From: Chitinophagaceae bacterium
Lineage (GTDB): Bacteria > Bacteroidota > Bacteroidia > Chitinophagales > Chitinophagaceae
DNA: 6,564 nt
Assembly (NCBI GenBank): GCA_947463755.1
Contig: CANHUK010000090.1
Span: forward strand, 1 to 6,564
Direction of reading: 5' to 3'
Part shown: in pieces, positions 1 to 5,380 of the stretch
How positions within the stretch are numbered: the first letter of the stretch is position 1
How the letters are laid out: every line of letters starts with the position of its first letter
Notes under the pieces: model-generated
Seen by the model: the letters and a program-made list of their open reading frames with translations, nothing else
What the model was told of the DNA's origin: nothing
Database searches by the model: none
Program-made: the position numbers and the translations under genes

Positions 1-1809
1 AATAAATCATGGACCGGTGCGGTGAGTAATCTGTGGAACGTCGCCGGCAACTGGAGCGACAATGCCGTACCGCATGCCAATGACATCATCGAGCTCAACT
101 CAGGTACGGCTCAACTGAATACTGATTTCACGACGGATCGAAACGTGACCGTCGGAGGTACTGCCACCCTGACCCTCCTGCCCACCTCATCGATCAGTGT
201 GAGCGCTGCCGGTACGCTGAACATGGGCGGAAGGCCGGTCACCCTGAAGAGTGATGCTTCCGGCACCGCGCGTATTGGTCAGATCCTCGGGACACTCAGT
301 GGCGCCACGAATGTCACGGTCGAAAGATACATGCCGGCCGGTCGCAAATGGCGCTTCTTCTGTGCCCCGCTCACCGGATCCACCAATAACAGCGTCTTTG
401 CCAACTGGCAGAACAACGATGTGCCCAATGGCAATACCGGCGTAGAGATCTGGGGGCCTGCAGGTACAAATAACCCATCGAGTGCCAACAACGGGTTGGC
501 TGTGGGTCCTAATCCCTCCATGCGCTACTACGATGCCGGCTGGCAGCCGGTCACCAATACCAACTCCTCATTGTTGTTTGATGGCACGACGAATATCGGC
601 TATGCCTTGTTCCAGACGGGTCCGTACAACAATGGGAGCACCACGTATATCGGCGGGCCGGGCAATCTGCCCAATGGCATTGCCACCACGTTGTCTGCCA
701 CCGGCTCGCTGATCTCCGGCACGCATACCAAATCGCTGACGGCTGCCACGGCCGGACAGTATTTCCTGGTCGCGAATCCATACGCATCTCCGGTGAATCC
801 TGCCTTATTTACCGATGCTGGTACCATCAATCGGACCAATCTGGATAACATCTTGTACATGTGGGATGCTAAGCCCGGAGGAACAAACGGATTGGGCAGA
901 TATGTGTCTTACAACATAAGTACCGGTCAGTACTCCAGCATTGGTGCAGGTACTGGTTTCACTGCGCACACCACGCAGATCCAGAGCGGTCAGGCCTTTT
1001 TTGTCAGGGCTACCGCATCAGGTGCTGCGTCCCTGGTATTCCGTGAAACCAGCAAAGGCAGCCTGGTGACGATGGACATGATGGGGAATGCACAACTTCA
1101 GGCACCGCCTTCGCTTCGATTCCAACTCTGGCAGGATACGATCAACTATGATGGAGCCGTTGCCTATTTCCATCCCGGCGCTTCCAGATCCATTGATAAA
1201 CTGGATGGTATCAAGATGTTGAACGGCTCGGATAATCTCGGATTGCGTCGTGATGGCAAGACCCTTGTTTTCGAACACCACCCCGAACTAACGGCCACGG
1301 ATACCCTGTTTTTACATCTCAGTCAGATGCGTCAGCTTCCTTACCGGATGCGCATTGAAGCGGAAGGCTTGAAACTCCCGACGGGCATGGATGCACGTCT
1401 GATCGACAGATCGTCCGGAAAGGAGACCATGATCGATCTGAAGGTACCTCTGGACATTGACTTTACGGTGGGTGCAGACAGTGCCAGCAGCGGAGGACGA
1501 TTCATGGTAGTACTCTACGCCAGATCAGGTGCCGGTGTGCAAACCCCGGAACCCGGAAACACCGGTGTGTTGAAGGTGTTCCCGAATCCGGTGGCGGGCA
1601 GTTCCGTGGTATCTGTATCACTGGATGCGACGAAGGCGCCCTGGAACCTTCGGTTGGTAGATCTGCTCGGGCGGGATGTCTGGCAACAGACGGGGGTAAC
1701 CTCCGCTCGGGTAGAGATCCCGGTGTCTGGTCTTGGTAAAGGCATGTATCATTTGGTAGCGATCGATGCCTCCGGTAATCGCACGGTGTCGGATATTGTC
1801 AAGCAATGA
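1..1809 (+). CDS. T9SS-exported surface protein with C-terminal sorting domain (5' end outside window)
   Basis: The reading frame is open from base 1 (N-K-S-W-T-G-A...), so the GTG at 22 is internal and 602 residues are visible before TGA at 1807-1809. The visible N-terminus has the W-T-G-x(5)-W-N-x-A-G-N-W pattern common at the start of repetitive beta-rich modules in Bacteroidota surface proteins. A Thr/Ser/Gly/Asn-rich stretch with a V-E-R-Y-M-P-A-G-R-K-W-R-F segment follows, a combination I recognise from such proteins. The last 77 residues (about 526-602) start with V-F-P-N-P and continue with L-x-D-L-L-G-R, G-L-x-K-G-M-Y and a terminal V-K-Q. This is a typical type A Por/T9SS sorting domain. 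By family knowledge the protein would cross the inner membrane by Sec, cross the outer membrane by T9SS, lose this domain and be released or anchored at the surface. No catalytic domain is recognisable, so binding or adhesion is only a guess. The next gene overlaps its stop codon. Confidence 0.88.
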   Translation, partial: NKSWTGAVSNLWNVAGNWSDNAVPHANDIIELNSGTAQLNTDFTTDRNVTVGGTATLTLLPTSSISVSAAGTLNMGGRPVTLKSDASGTARIGQILGTLSGATNVTVERYMPAGRKWRFFCAPLTGSTNNSVFANWQNNDVPNGNTGVEIWGPAGTNNPSSANNGLAVGPNPSMRYYDAGWQPVTNTNSSLLFDGTTNIGYALFQTGPYNNGSTTYIGGPGNLPNGIATTLSATGSLISGTHTKSLTAATAGQYFLVANPYASPVNPALFTDAGTINRTNLDNILYMWDAKPGGTNGLGRYVSYNISTGQYSSIGAGTGFTAHTTQIQSGQAFFVRATASGAASLVFRETSKGSLVTMDMMGNAQLQAPPSLRFQLWQDTINYDGAVAYFHPGASRSIDKLDGIKMLNGSDNLGLRRDGKTLVFEHHPELTATDTLFLHLSQMRQLPYRMRIEAEGLKLPTGMDARLIDRSSGKETMIDLKVPLDIDFTVGADSASSGGRFMVVLYARSGAGVQTPEPGNTGVLKVFPNPVAGSSVVSVSLDATKAPWNLRLVDLLGRDVWQQTGVTSARVEIPVSGLGKGMYHLVAIDASGNRTVSDIVKQ

Positions 1810-2060
1810 TGAAAGACATCAGCCGAACATCACGTTTTAAAAAATCAATTATGCTCCGCACATTTCGCATAGGCTTACATGTCACCATACTGGTTGTCTT
1901 CATGTTCATTTCCATGGGCGTCTTTGCCCAGGACCCTGAAGATCCATCCTCAAACGATCCTGCCGTCCCACTTGACGGGGGCATCAGCCTCCTCCTGGCT
2001 GCCGGTGCCGCATTGGGAGGTCGCAAGCTTTTTGTAAGATCCCGAGAAAGCAAGGACTGA
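1806..2060 (+). CDS. Small exported protein with PID-CTERM-like C-terminal sorting tail
   Basis: This gene encodes 84 residues from ATG 1806, or 69 from the in-frame ATG 1851. In 84-residue numbering, a basic start is followed by a hydrophobic stretch (about 22-40) and a likely signal peptidase site after V-F-A at 39-41. A short acidic, Pro/Ser-rich linker (42-54) leads to P-L-D-G-G at 55-59, then a small hydrophobic helix (I-S-L-L-L-A-A-G-A-A, 60-69) and a basic tail (R-K-L-F-V-R-S-R). A signature of P-(I/L)-D-G-G, then a helix, then basic residues matches the C-terminal region that I recall being named PID-CTERM in Bacteroidota. It resembles PEP-CTERM in layout. The mature product would be only about 43 residues, mostly the sorting tail. 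ATG 1806 overlaps the upstream TGA (ATGA), suggesting co-transcription. ATG 1851 has an A-rich leader and gives a more normal signal peptide, and I slightly favour it. No sorting enzyme for this tail is in the window, and the role is unknown. Confidence 0.8.
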   Translation: MMKDISRTSRFKKSIMLRTFRIGLHVTILVVFMFISMGVFAQDPEDPSSNDPAVPLDGGISLLLAAGAALGGRKLFVRSRESKD

Positions 2061-2086
2061 TCCGTAAGTTCCTTGTCTTCCATTAT

Positions 2087-2109
2087 GCACAGGCGTATGC
2101 AACCTGTGC
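2087..2109. repeat. Small inverted repeat (stem-loop)
   Basis: GCACAGG at 2087-2093 pairs perfectly with CCTGTGC at 2103-2109 across a 9-base loop. It lies 26 bases after the stop of the PID-CTERM-like gene and immediately before the larger hairpin at 2117. No T-tract follows it directly. It may stabilise the transcript end or form part of a compound terminator. Confidence 0.45.
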
Positions 2110-2116
2110 GGGTGCA

Positions 2117-2164
2117 CCCGGTGAAACACATGTCAATACATGTGTTTCCCGGGTTTCACTTTTG
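2117..2164 (+). terminator. Probable intrinsic terminator of the T9SS cargo / PID-CTERM unit
   Basis: The left arm (2117-2133) and right arm (2138-2153) form a 16-bp stem with one bulged T at 2122 and a CAAT loop. The inner 11 bp (GAAACACATGT with ACATGTGTTTC) are perfect and the base is CCCGG/CCGGG. A T-rich stretch (TTTCACTTTTG, 2154-2164) follows. The position, after the mini-protein and before the ABC ATPase gene, fits an operon end. The T-tract is interrupted, so readthrough into the ABC genes is possible. Confidence 0.65.
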
Positions 2165-2210
2165 CTATCCGTCGCCAACAACCAATGCAATCATTGTTTG
2201 TTAGAAATGG

Positions 2211-3137
2211 ATGCCTTCCACTGTTGAGACCCCACCCCTGCTTGAAGTTTCCGGATTGACCAAGACCTATGGGTCATTCAAGGCCGTTGATGATCTTTCA
2301 TTCACTGTTTTTCCCGGGGATGTGTTTGGTTTCCTGGGCCAGAACGGCGCAGGAAAGTCAACCACCATCCGGATGTTGCTGACGCTTATCAGGCCCAATG
2401 CCGGACAGATCCGGGTCTTCGGGATGGATCTGCAGCAGCATCGCCGGGAAGTTTTGTCACGCGTGGGTGCAGTGATCGAAAAGCCGGATCTGTATGGATA
2501 CCTGACCGGACAGGAAAACCTCTCTCTTTTCGCCCGCATGAGTGGTAAGGGCATCACTAAAGATCGCATTCAGGAGACCCTGGAGCTGGTTGGCTTGCAA
2601 AAGCGCGCGGGAGACAGGGTAAAGACCTATTCGCAGGGCATGAAGCAGCGGTTGGGGATTGCTTGTGCGCTGGTGCATGACCCGGACCTGATCATCCTCG
2701 ATGAACCGACGAACGGACTCGATCCGCAGGGCATTGCGGATATCCGGAACCTGGTGCTGTCGCTCAGCCGGGAACAGGGCAAGACCTTCCTCATTTCTTC
2801 GCACTTGTTGGCGGAAGTGGAGCTCATGGCCAACCGGATGATCATCATCGACCGGGGAAAGAAGATCGTGGAGGGAAGTGTACGCGAACTGGTAGATCCA
2901 CAGGATCGTGAATTACACCTGGAAGCTGAGGATGACGGTTTTGCGGTAGCATGCATTGAGAAGACCCGATGGGCTGATCAATTGATGCGAGACCAATTGC
3001 CACAGGTGGTACTGAGGATGGCCAATGCCGAGATCCCTGCGCTGGTAGATGCGCTTGTTGCTGAGGGGGTGCGTATCCAGGCCCTTCGGCCCGTCAATCG
3101 CCTCGAAGCCTATTTTCTTTCACTCACACACGCCTGA
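2211..3137 (+). CDS. ABC exporter ATP-binding protein (ABC-2 type, BcrA/CcmA-like)
   Basis: This 308-residue cytoplasmic ATPase should power the membrane partner encoded directly downstream. The nucleotide-binding domain is complete. It has Walker A G-Q-N-G-A-G-K-S-T (43-51), the signature S-Q-G-M-K-Q-R (141-147), Walker B L-I-I-L-D-E-P (160-166), the D-loop G-L-D-P (169-172) and the switch His at 198 in I-S-S-H. The I-E-K-P-D-L-Y stretch (89-95) places Glu rather than Gln near the Q-loop, as I recall for BcrA-type exporters. Residues after about 230 form the C-terminal extension usual in this group and end in L-E-A-Y-F-L-S-L-T. The length is normal. ATG 2211 is the natural start, because the conserved fold begins by residue 10 (L-L-E-V-S-G-L-T-K-T-Y-G). 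There is no clear Shine-Dalgarno sequence. The substrate cannot be read from the sequence; antibiotics, lipids or peptides are all possible. Confidence 0.93.
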   Translation: MPSTVETPPLLEVSGLTKTYGSFKAVDDLSFTVFPGDVFGFLGQNGAGKSTTIRMLLTLIRPNAGQIRVFGMDLQQHRREVLSRVGAVIEKPDLYGYLTGQENLSLFARMSGKGITKDRIQETLELVGLQKRAGDRVKTYSQGMKQRLGIACALVHDPDLIILDEPTNGLDPQGIADIRNLVLSLSREQGKTFLISSHLLAEVELMANRMIIIDRGKKIVEGSVRELVDPQDRELHLEAEDDGFAVACIEKTRWADQLMRDQLPQVVLRMANAEIPALVDALVAEGVRIQALRPVNRLEAYFLSLTHA

Positions 3138-3142
3138 ACCCG

Positions 3143-4018
3143 ATGATCAACCTCATACGACTTGAACTGTTCAAGATCTTCCGGAAGCCTCGTACGTACA
3201 TCGCTTTCGGCGCCGTCGCCGGCATCATCTGGCTGATCCAGCTGGGTTTCTGGGCCGATGGGGAGTCTTATATCAACTTCGGGATGGCGGCCCTGTCAGA
3301 GACGTTCGATGTCCAGGGCCGCGTGCTGAATGGCTACCTCCTGGCTTACATCATCCTTCAGACCTTGCTGGTGCATGTGCCACTGCTGATCGCCCTGGTT
3401 TCCGGCGACATGATCTCCGGAGAGGCGAACATGGGCACGCTTCGATTGCTGGCCAGCCGTCCGGTGAGTCGTACGCAGATCATCCTCTCGAAATTCCTGG
3501 CATCTTTCGTGTACACGATGGCGCTGTTGGTCTGGATGGCGGTCTGGACCTTGTTCTTTTCTTTGTTCATCTTCGGGGCGGATGATATGATCATCATGAA
3601 AAGCGAGGTGGTGACGCAGATCTCTGCAGCGGATGCTGCCTGGCGTTATGTCGCCGCCTTTGGGTTCGCAGCGCTGGCGATGGTGACGGTATCGGCGCTG
3701 GCCTTCCTCCTCAGTATTTTTGCAGAGAATTCCATCGGGCCGATCATGGCGACGATGAGCATCATCATCCTCTTTACGATCCTCAATTCGCTGAACCTGC
3801 CGATCTATCAGGAGATCAAGCCCTATCTCTTCACGACCCACATGCTCGGCTGGAAGGGTTTCTTTGATGTGGCGGTGAATGCATCCAACGAGCAGATCCC
3901 CGGATCGGTGGAGAACCTGCCGGCGGTGATGCGGTCGGCCGGGATGTTATTGTTGCATGTTATTCTTTTTCTGGGGGCTTCACTTTACGTATTCAAGCGG
4001 AAGGATATTCTGTCGTAA
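3143..4018 (+). CDS. ABC exporter permease (ABC-2 family membrane subunit)
   Basis: This 291-residue inner-membrane protein has about six predicted helices by eye: 20-36, 66-88, 117-144, 167-194, 198-218 and 264-284. The N-terminus M-I-N-L-I-R-L-E-L-F-K-I-F-R-K-P-R-T is the standard amphipathic entry of ABC-2 permeases. The loop after helix 2 (about 88-117) carries S-G-D-M-I-S-G-E, G-T-L-R-L-L-A-S-R-P-V-S-R and a following L-S-K-F. This is the conserved cytoplasmic segment thought to contact the ATPase. The C-terminus F-K-R-K-D-I-L is also typical. The gene starts 5 bases after the ATPase stop, so the two are almost certainly co-transcribed and form one exporter, probably with two copies of each subunit. 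It is not the LPS O-antigen (TagG/Wzm) type, because the layout matches the multi-pass drug/antibiotic or NosY-like branch better. The substrate is unknown. Confidence 0.9.
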   Translation: MINLIRLELFKIFRKPRTYIAFGAVAGIIWLIQLGFWADGESYINFGMAALSETFDVQGRVLNGYLLAYIILQTLLVHVPLLIALVSGDMISGEANMGTLRLLASRPVSRTQIILSKFLASFVYTMALLVWMAVWTLFFSLFIFGADDMIIMKSEVVTQISAADAAWRYVAAFGFAALAMVTVSALAFLLSIFAENSIGPIMATMSIIILFTILNSLNLPIYQEIKPYLFTTHMLGWKGFFDVAVNASNEQIPGSVENLPAVMRSAGMLLLHVILFLGASLYVFKRKDILS

Positions 4019-4080
4019 GGGAATAAGCCAATAAATATCAGATCATATCATTCCCTGGTGTTTAACATCAGGTCAACCTG
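4018..4080 (+). terminator. Weak overlapping hairpins after the ABC operon (possible terminator)
   Basis: Three short inverted repeats lie here. AGGGAAT (4018-4024) pairs with ATTCCCT (4050-4056) across a 25-base loop. CCTGGTG (4054-4060) pairs with CATCAGG (4066-4072) with one G-T wobble and a TTTAA loop. CAGGT/ACCTG (4069-4080) flank two bases. The first two compete for the same bases. An AT-rich stretch follows (TATTTATTTG, 4081-4090). None is strong alone, so the end of the ABC transcript is only tentatively placed here. Confidence 0.3.
4038..4050 (+). repeat. TCAGATCAT(n)ATCA repeat, copy 1
   Basis: TCAGATCAT is directly followed by ATCA. This is the first of three intergenic copies of the same word in the same orientation. 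It lies 20 bases after the permease stop. Confidence 0.4.
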
Positions 4081-4263
4081 TATTTATTTGATCAGAGCAA
4101 CAAAAATTATTCATATTTATTTTATCCAAATTTCATCCGCTGTTCATGAAGCTGACTTATAGGGCGATCAGCTAGCTGTTTCCGTGATGTAATTGAGTGC
4201 ATGCAGTCATGAAATCACATAAAACTGAGCAGTAAAACACATCGGTTTTTCTGAAAAGAACAC

Positions 4264-4277
4264 TCAGATCATGATCA
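4264..4277 (+). repeat. TCAGATCAT(n)ATCA repeat, copy 2
   Basis: TCAGATCAT is followed by one base (G) and ATCA. The copy contains the 10-base palindrome GATCATGATC and lies about 50 bases before the likely start of the nuclease gene, so a regulatory role is also possible. Confidence 0.4.
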
Positions 4278-4328
4278 TTGGACATATTTAGTGCTTTCGA
4301 CGCATGGGAACTTTGTAAAAAACATACC

Positions 4329-5255
4329 ATGTCCGATCCGCGCAGCGACCGCATATTCAAACAGATCTTTCACCATCACCCGTCTGCGCTGATTCATTTA
4401 CTCAACACATTCCTGCCTTTACAGGATCCCATCGAATCGATAGAATATCTGCCTTCAGAATTGCAGGCGGAGATCGATGGGCTCAAGATGTCGATCGTCG
4501 ATGTGCGTTGCCGGGATCGAAAGGGGCGTCATTTCATTGTTGAAATGCAGATCCGAAAAACAGCTGATTTCGAACAGCGGGTGATGTTGAATGCATACAG
4601 ATTGTACACGAGGCAGATGAAACCTGGCGGCAAAATCGAAGATCTGTATCCTGTCTATGCGCTTTGTCTGCTCGATCATATTCTTTTTGATGATCATCCA
4701 AATTGGATCCATCATGTCCAACCCATGACAGGAGGTTCACCGCAGGTTGCCATCAAAGGGGTAACAATGACATTTGTTGAGATCAGAAAGTGGGAGAAAT
4801 TGGCCAGAATGAGTACTTTCGGTATTGAGAAACACGAGGATGCGTGGATGTTATTTTTCACCCAACCTGAAAAAGTTATGGAAGTCCTGAAACCAGAACA
4901 ACGCGCGGAACTGGATGGTCTTATAGCAGCTGTGAATGCATGGGATTTGAGCACCTATACTGAACATGAGCTGTTAATCATGGAACATCGGATGGATCGG
5001 ATGCTGTCACACAAAATGGTCGTGGAAAGCATGTTGGACGATGCGATGAAAGGGGGCACGGAGAAAGTCTTTAATCTTGGAATAGAGGTTGGATTTGGCG
5101 ACGGCATGGATAAGGGTATAAAGAGAGGTATGGCCAAAATGTTATTGATCTTATCATACCTTAAGGAACATCCTGAAACGCCGGACATCGAACTCATTCA
5201 TCGTTTTCAGTTGACACCAGGTGCCATTTTTGAAATTAGAAATTATATCGCCTGA
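4329..5255 (+). CDS. Rpn-like PD-(D/E)XK nuclease / transposase-family protein
   Basis: The protein has 308 residues from ATG 4329. The frame extends back to a TTG at 4278, but family members begin close to the D-P-R-S-D-R-I-F-K-Q-I-F motif, seen here at residues 3-14, so I chose the ATG. It lacks a Shine-Dalgarno sequence and has an A-rich leader. The nuclease core is visible. Asp58 lies in S-I-V-D-V-R-C, and Glu72 and Gln74 lie in F-I-V-E-M-Q. This is the D...E-x-Q form of the PD-(D/E)XK site seen in the PDDEXK_2/Rpn family. An F-E-Q-R-x(5)-Y-R-L-Y-T-R-Q stretch follows. The C-terminus has Gly every fourth residue (251-267) and then a small helical end domain. By family knowledge these are DNA endonucleases that promote recombination, and E. 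coli relatives act in phage defence. Despite the family name, no transposon ends are seen. GC content is lower than in the flanking genes, suggesting acquisition. Function in this host is inferred. Confidence 0.87.
   Translation: MSDPRSDRIFKQIFHHHPSALIHLLNTFLPLQDPIESIEYLPSELQAEIDGLKMSIVDVRCRDRKGRHFIVEMQIRKTADFEQRVMLNAYRLYTRQMKPGGKIEDLYPVYALCLLDHILFDDHPNWIHHVQPMTGGSPQVAIKGVTMTFVEIRKWEKLARMSTFGIEKHEDAWMLFFTQPEKVMEVLKPEQRAELDGLIAAVNAWDLSTYTEHELLIMEHRMDRMLSHKMVVESMLDDAMKGGTEKVFNLGIEVGFGDGMDKGIKRGMAKMLLILSYLKEHPETPDIELIHRFQLTPGAIFEIRNYIA
5079..5129 (+). repeat. 12-base periodic G-x3-G coding repeat
   Basis: Five Gly codons sit exactly 12 bases apart (5079, 5091, 5103, 5115, 5127), encoding G-x3 units in the tail of the Rpn-like protein. 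The units have diverged at the DNA level, so this is a degenerate repeat. Gly/Lys/Glu four-residue repeats of this kind are common near the end of this family. Confidence 0.6.
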
Positions 5256-5312
5256 TCAATTTGGACGTAAGCTTATCCGGGATCATTAAAATGGAAATAT
5301 CCACAATATCTC

Positions 5313-5358
5313 AAAAAAAACTCCTGAGACCGGGAACTCATCCCGACTCAGGAGTTTT
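5313..5358. terminator. Bidirectional nested-hairpin terminator between convergent genes
   Basis: AAAACTCCTGAG (5317-5328) pairs perfectly with CTCAGGAGTTTT (5347-5358). Inside, CGGGA (5331-5335) pairs with TCCCG (5341-5345) around an ACTCA loop. A small internal loop (AC opposite A) separates the two stems. The run of eight A at 5313-5320 becomes a U-tract for transcripts from the - strand, so termination should be strongest for the oxidoreductase gene, whose stop is 20 bases away. TTTTACATTATT gives a weaker tract for the + strand nuclease gene. Confidence 0.9.
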
Positions 5359-5365
5359 ACATTAT

Positions 5366-5380
5366 TCAGATCATTGATCA
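5366..5380 (+). repeat. TCAGATCAT(n)ATCA repeat, copy 3
   Basis: TCAGATCAT is followed by TG and ATCA. The last three bases are the stop codon of the - strand oxidoreductase gene. Copies 2 and 3 bracket the nuclease gene together with its terminator. Confidence 0.4.

Larger units (their letters stand above)
4019..4328. other. AT-rich intergenic region with palindromes
   Basis: I see no convincing gene in these 310 bases on either strand. The core is very AT-rich: 14 of 60 bases are G/C in 4081-4140. Short perfect palindromes occur: TTCATGAA (4143-4150), CAGCTAGCTG (4169-4178), TGCATGCA (4198-4205) and GATCATGATC (4267-4276). These could be operator sites for the downstream nuclease gene or scars of earlier insertions. 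A promoter for that gene must lie here if it has its own, but I could not find a good match to the Bacteroidota pattern (TTTG, then TAnnTTTG). Confidence 0.6.

Noticed and set aside
22..24. GTG at 22 as the start of the T9SS cargo gene
   Set aside because: The frame is open back to base 1 and the upstream codons (N-K-S-W-T-G-A) belong to the same W-T-G...W-N...N-W motif, so the gene is cut by the window edge.
1799..2131. 110-residue open frame on the - strand, across the PID-CTERM-like gene
   Set aside because: It has no motif and a low-complexity composition, and it overlaps the better-supported + strand gene and the terminator hairpin.
2161..2210. Bacteroidota-type promoter (TTTG, then TAnnTTTG) for the ABC operon
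   Set aside because: TTTG at 2161-2164 and ATTGTTTG at 2193-2200 are present, but the second lacks the leading TA and the spacing is too long for a confident call.
3296..3841. 181-residue open frame on the - strand, antisense to the ABC permease
   Set aside because: It is very rich in Arg, His, Asp and Gln, as expected from the reverse complement of hydrophobic codons, and has no domain. The permease on the + strand explains the region.
4169..4205. Palindromes CAGCTAGCTG and TGCATGCA as defined operators or recombination sites
   Set aside because: Each is short and single-copy, and no regulator or recombinase gene is nearby to support a specific role. They are mentioned only in the intergenic description.
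4278..4280. TTG at 4278 as the start of the Rpn-like gene
   Set aside because: It would add 17 residues before the usual family start. TTG starts are rare, and ATG 4329 fits the D-P-R-S-D-R-I-F motif position.
4329..5255. Reading the Rpn-like gene as part of a complete transposon
   Set aside because: I see no terminal inverted repeats, no partner transposition gene and no exact target duplication. The flanking TCAGATCAT copies are imperfect and not enough.
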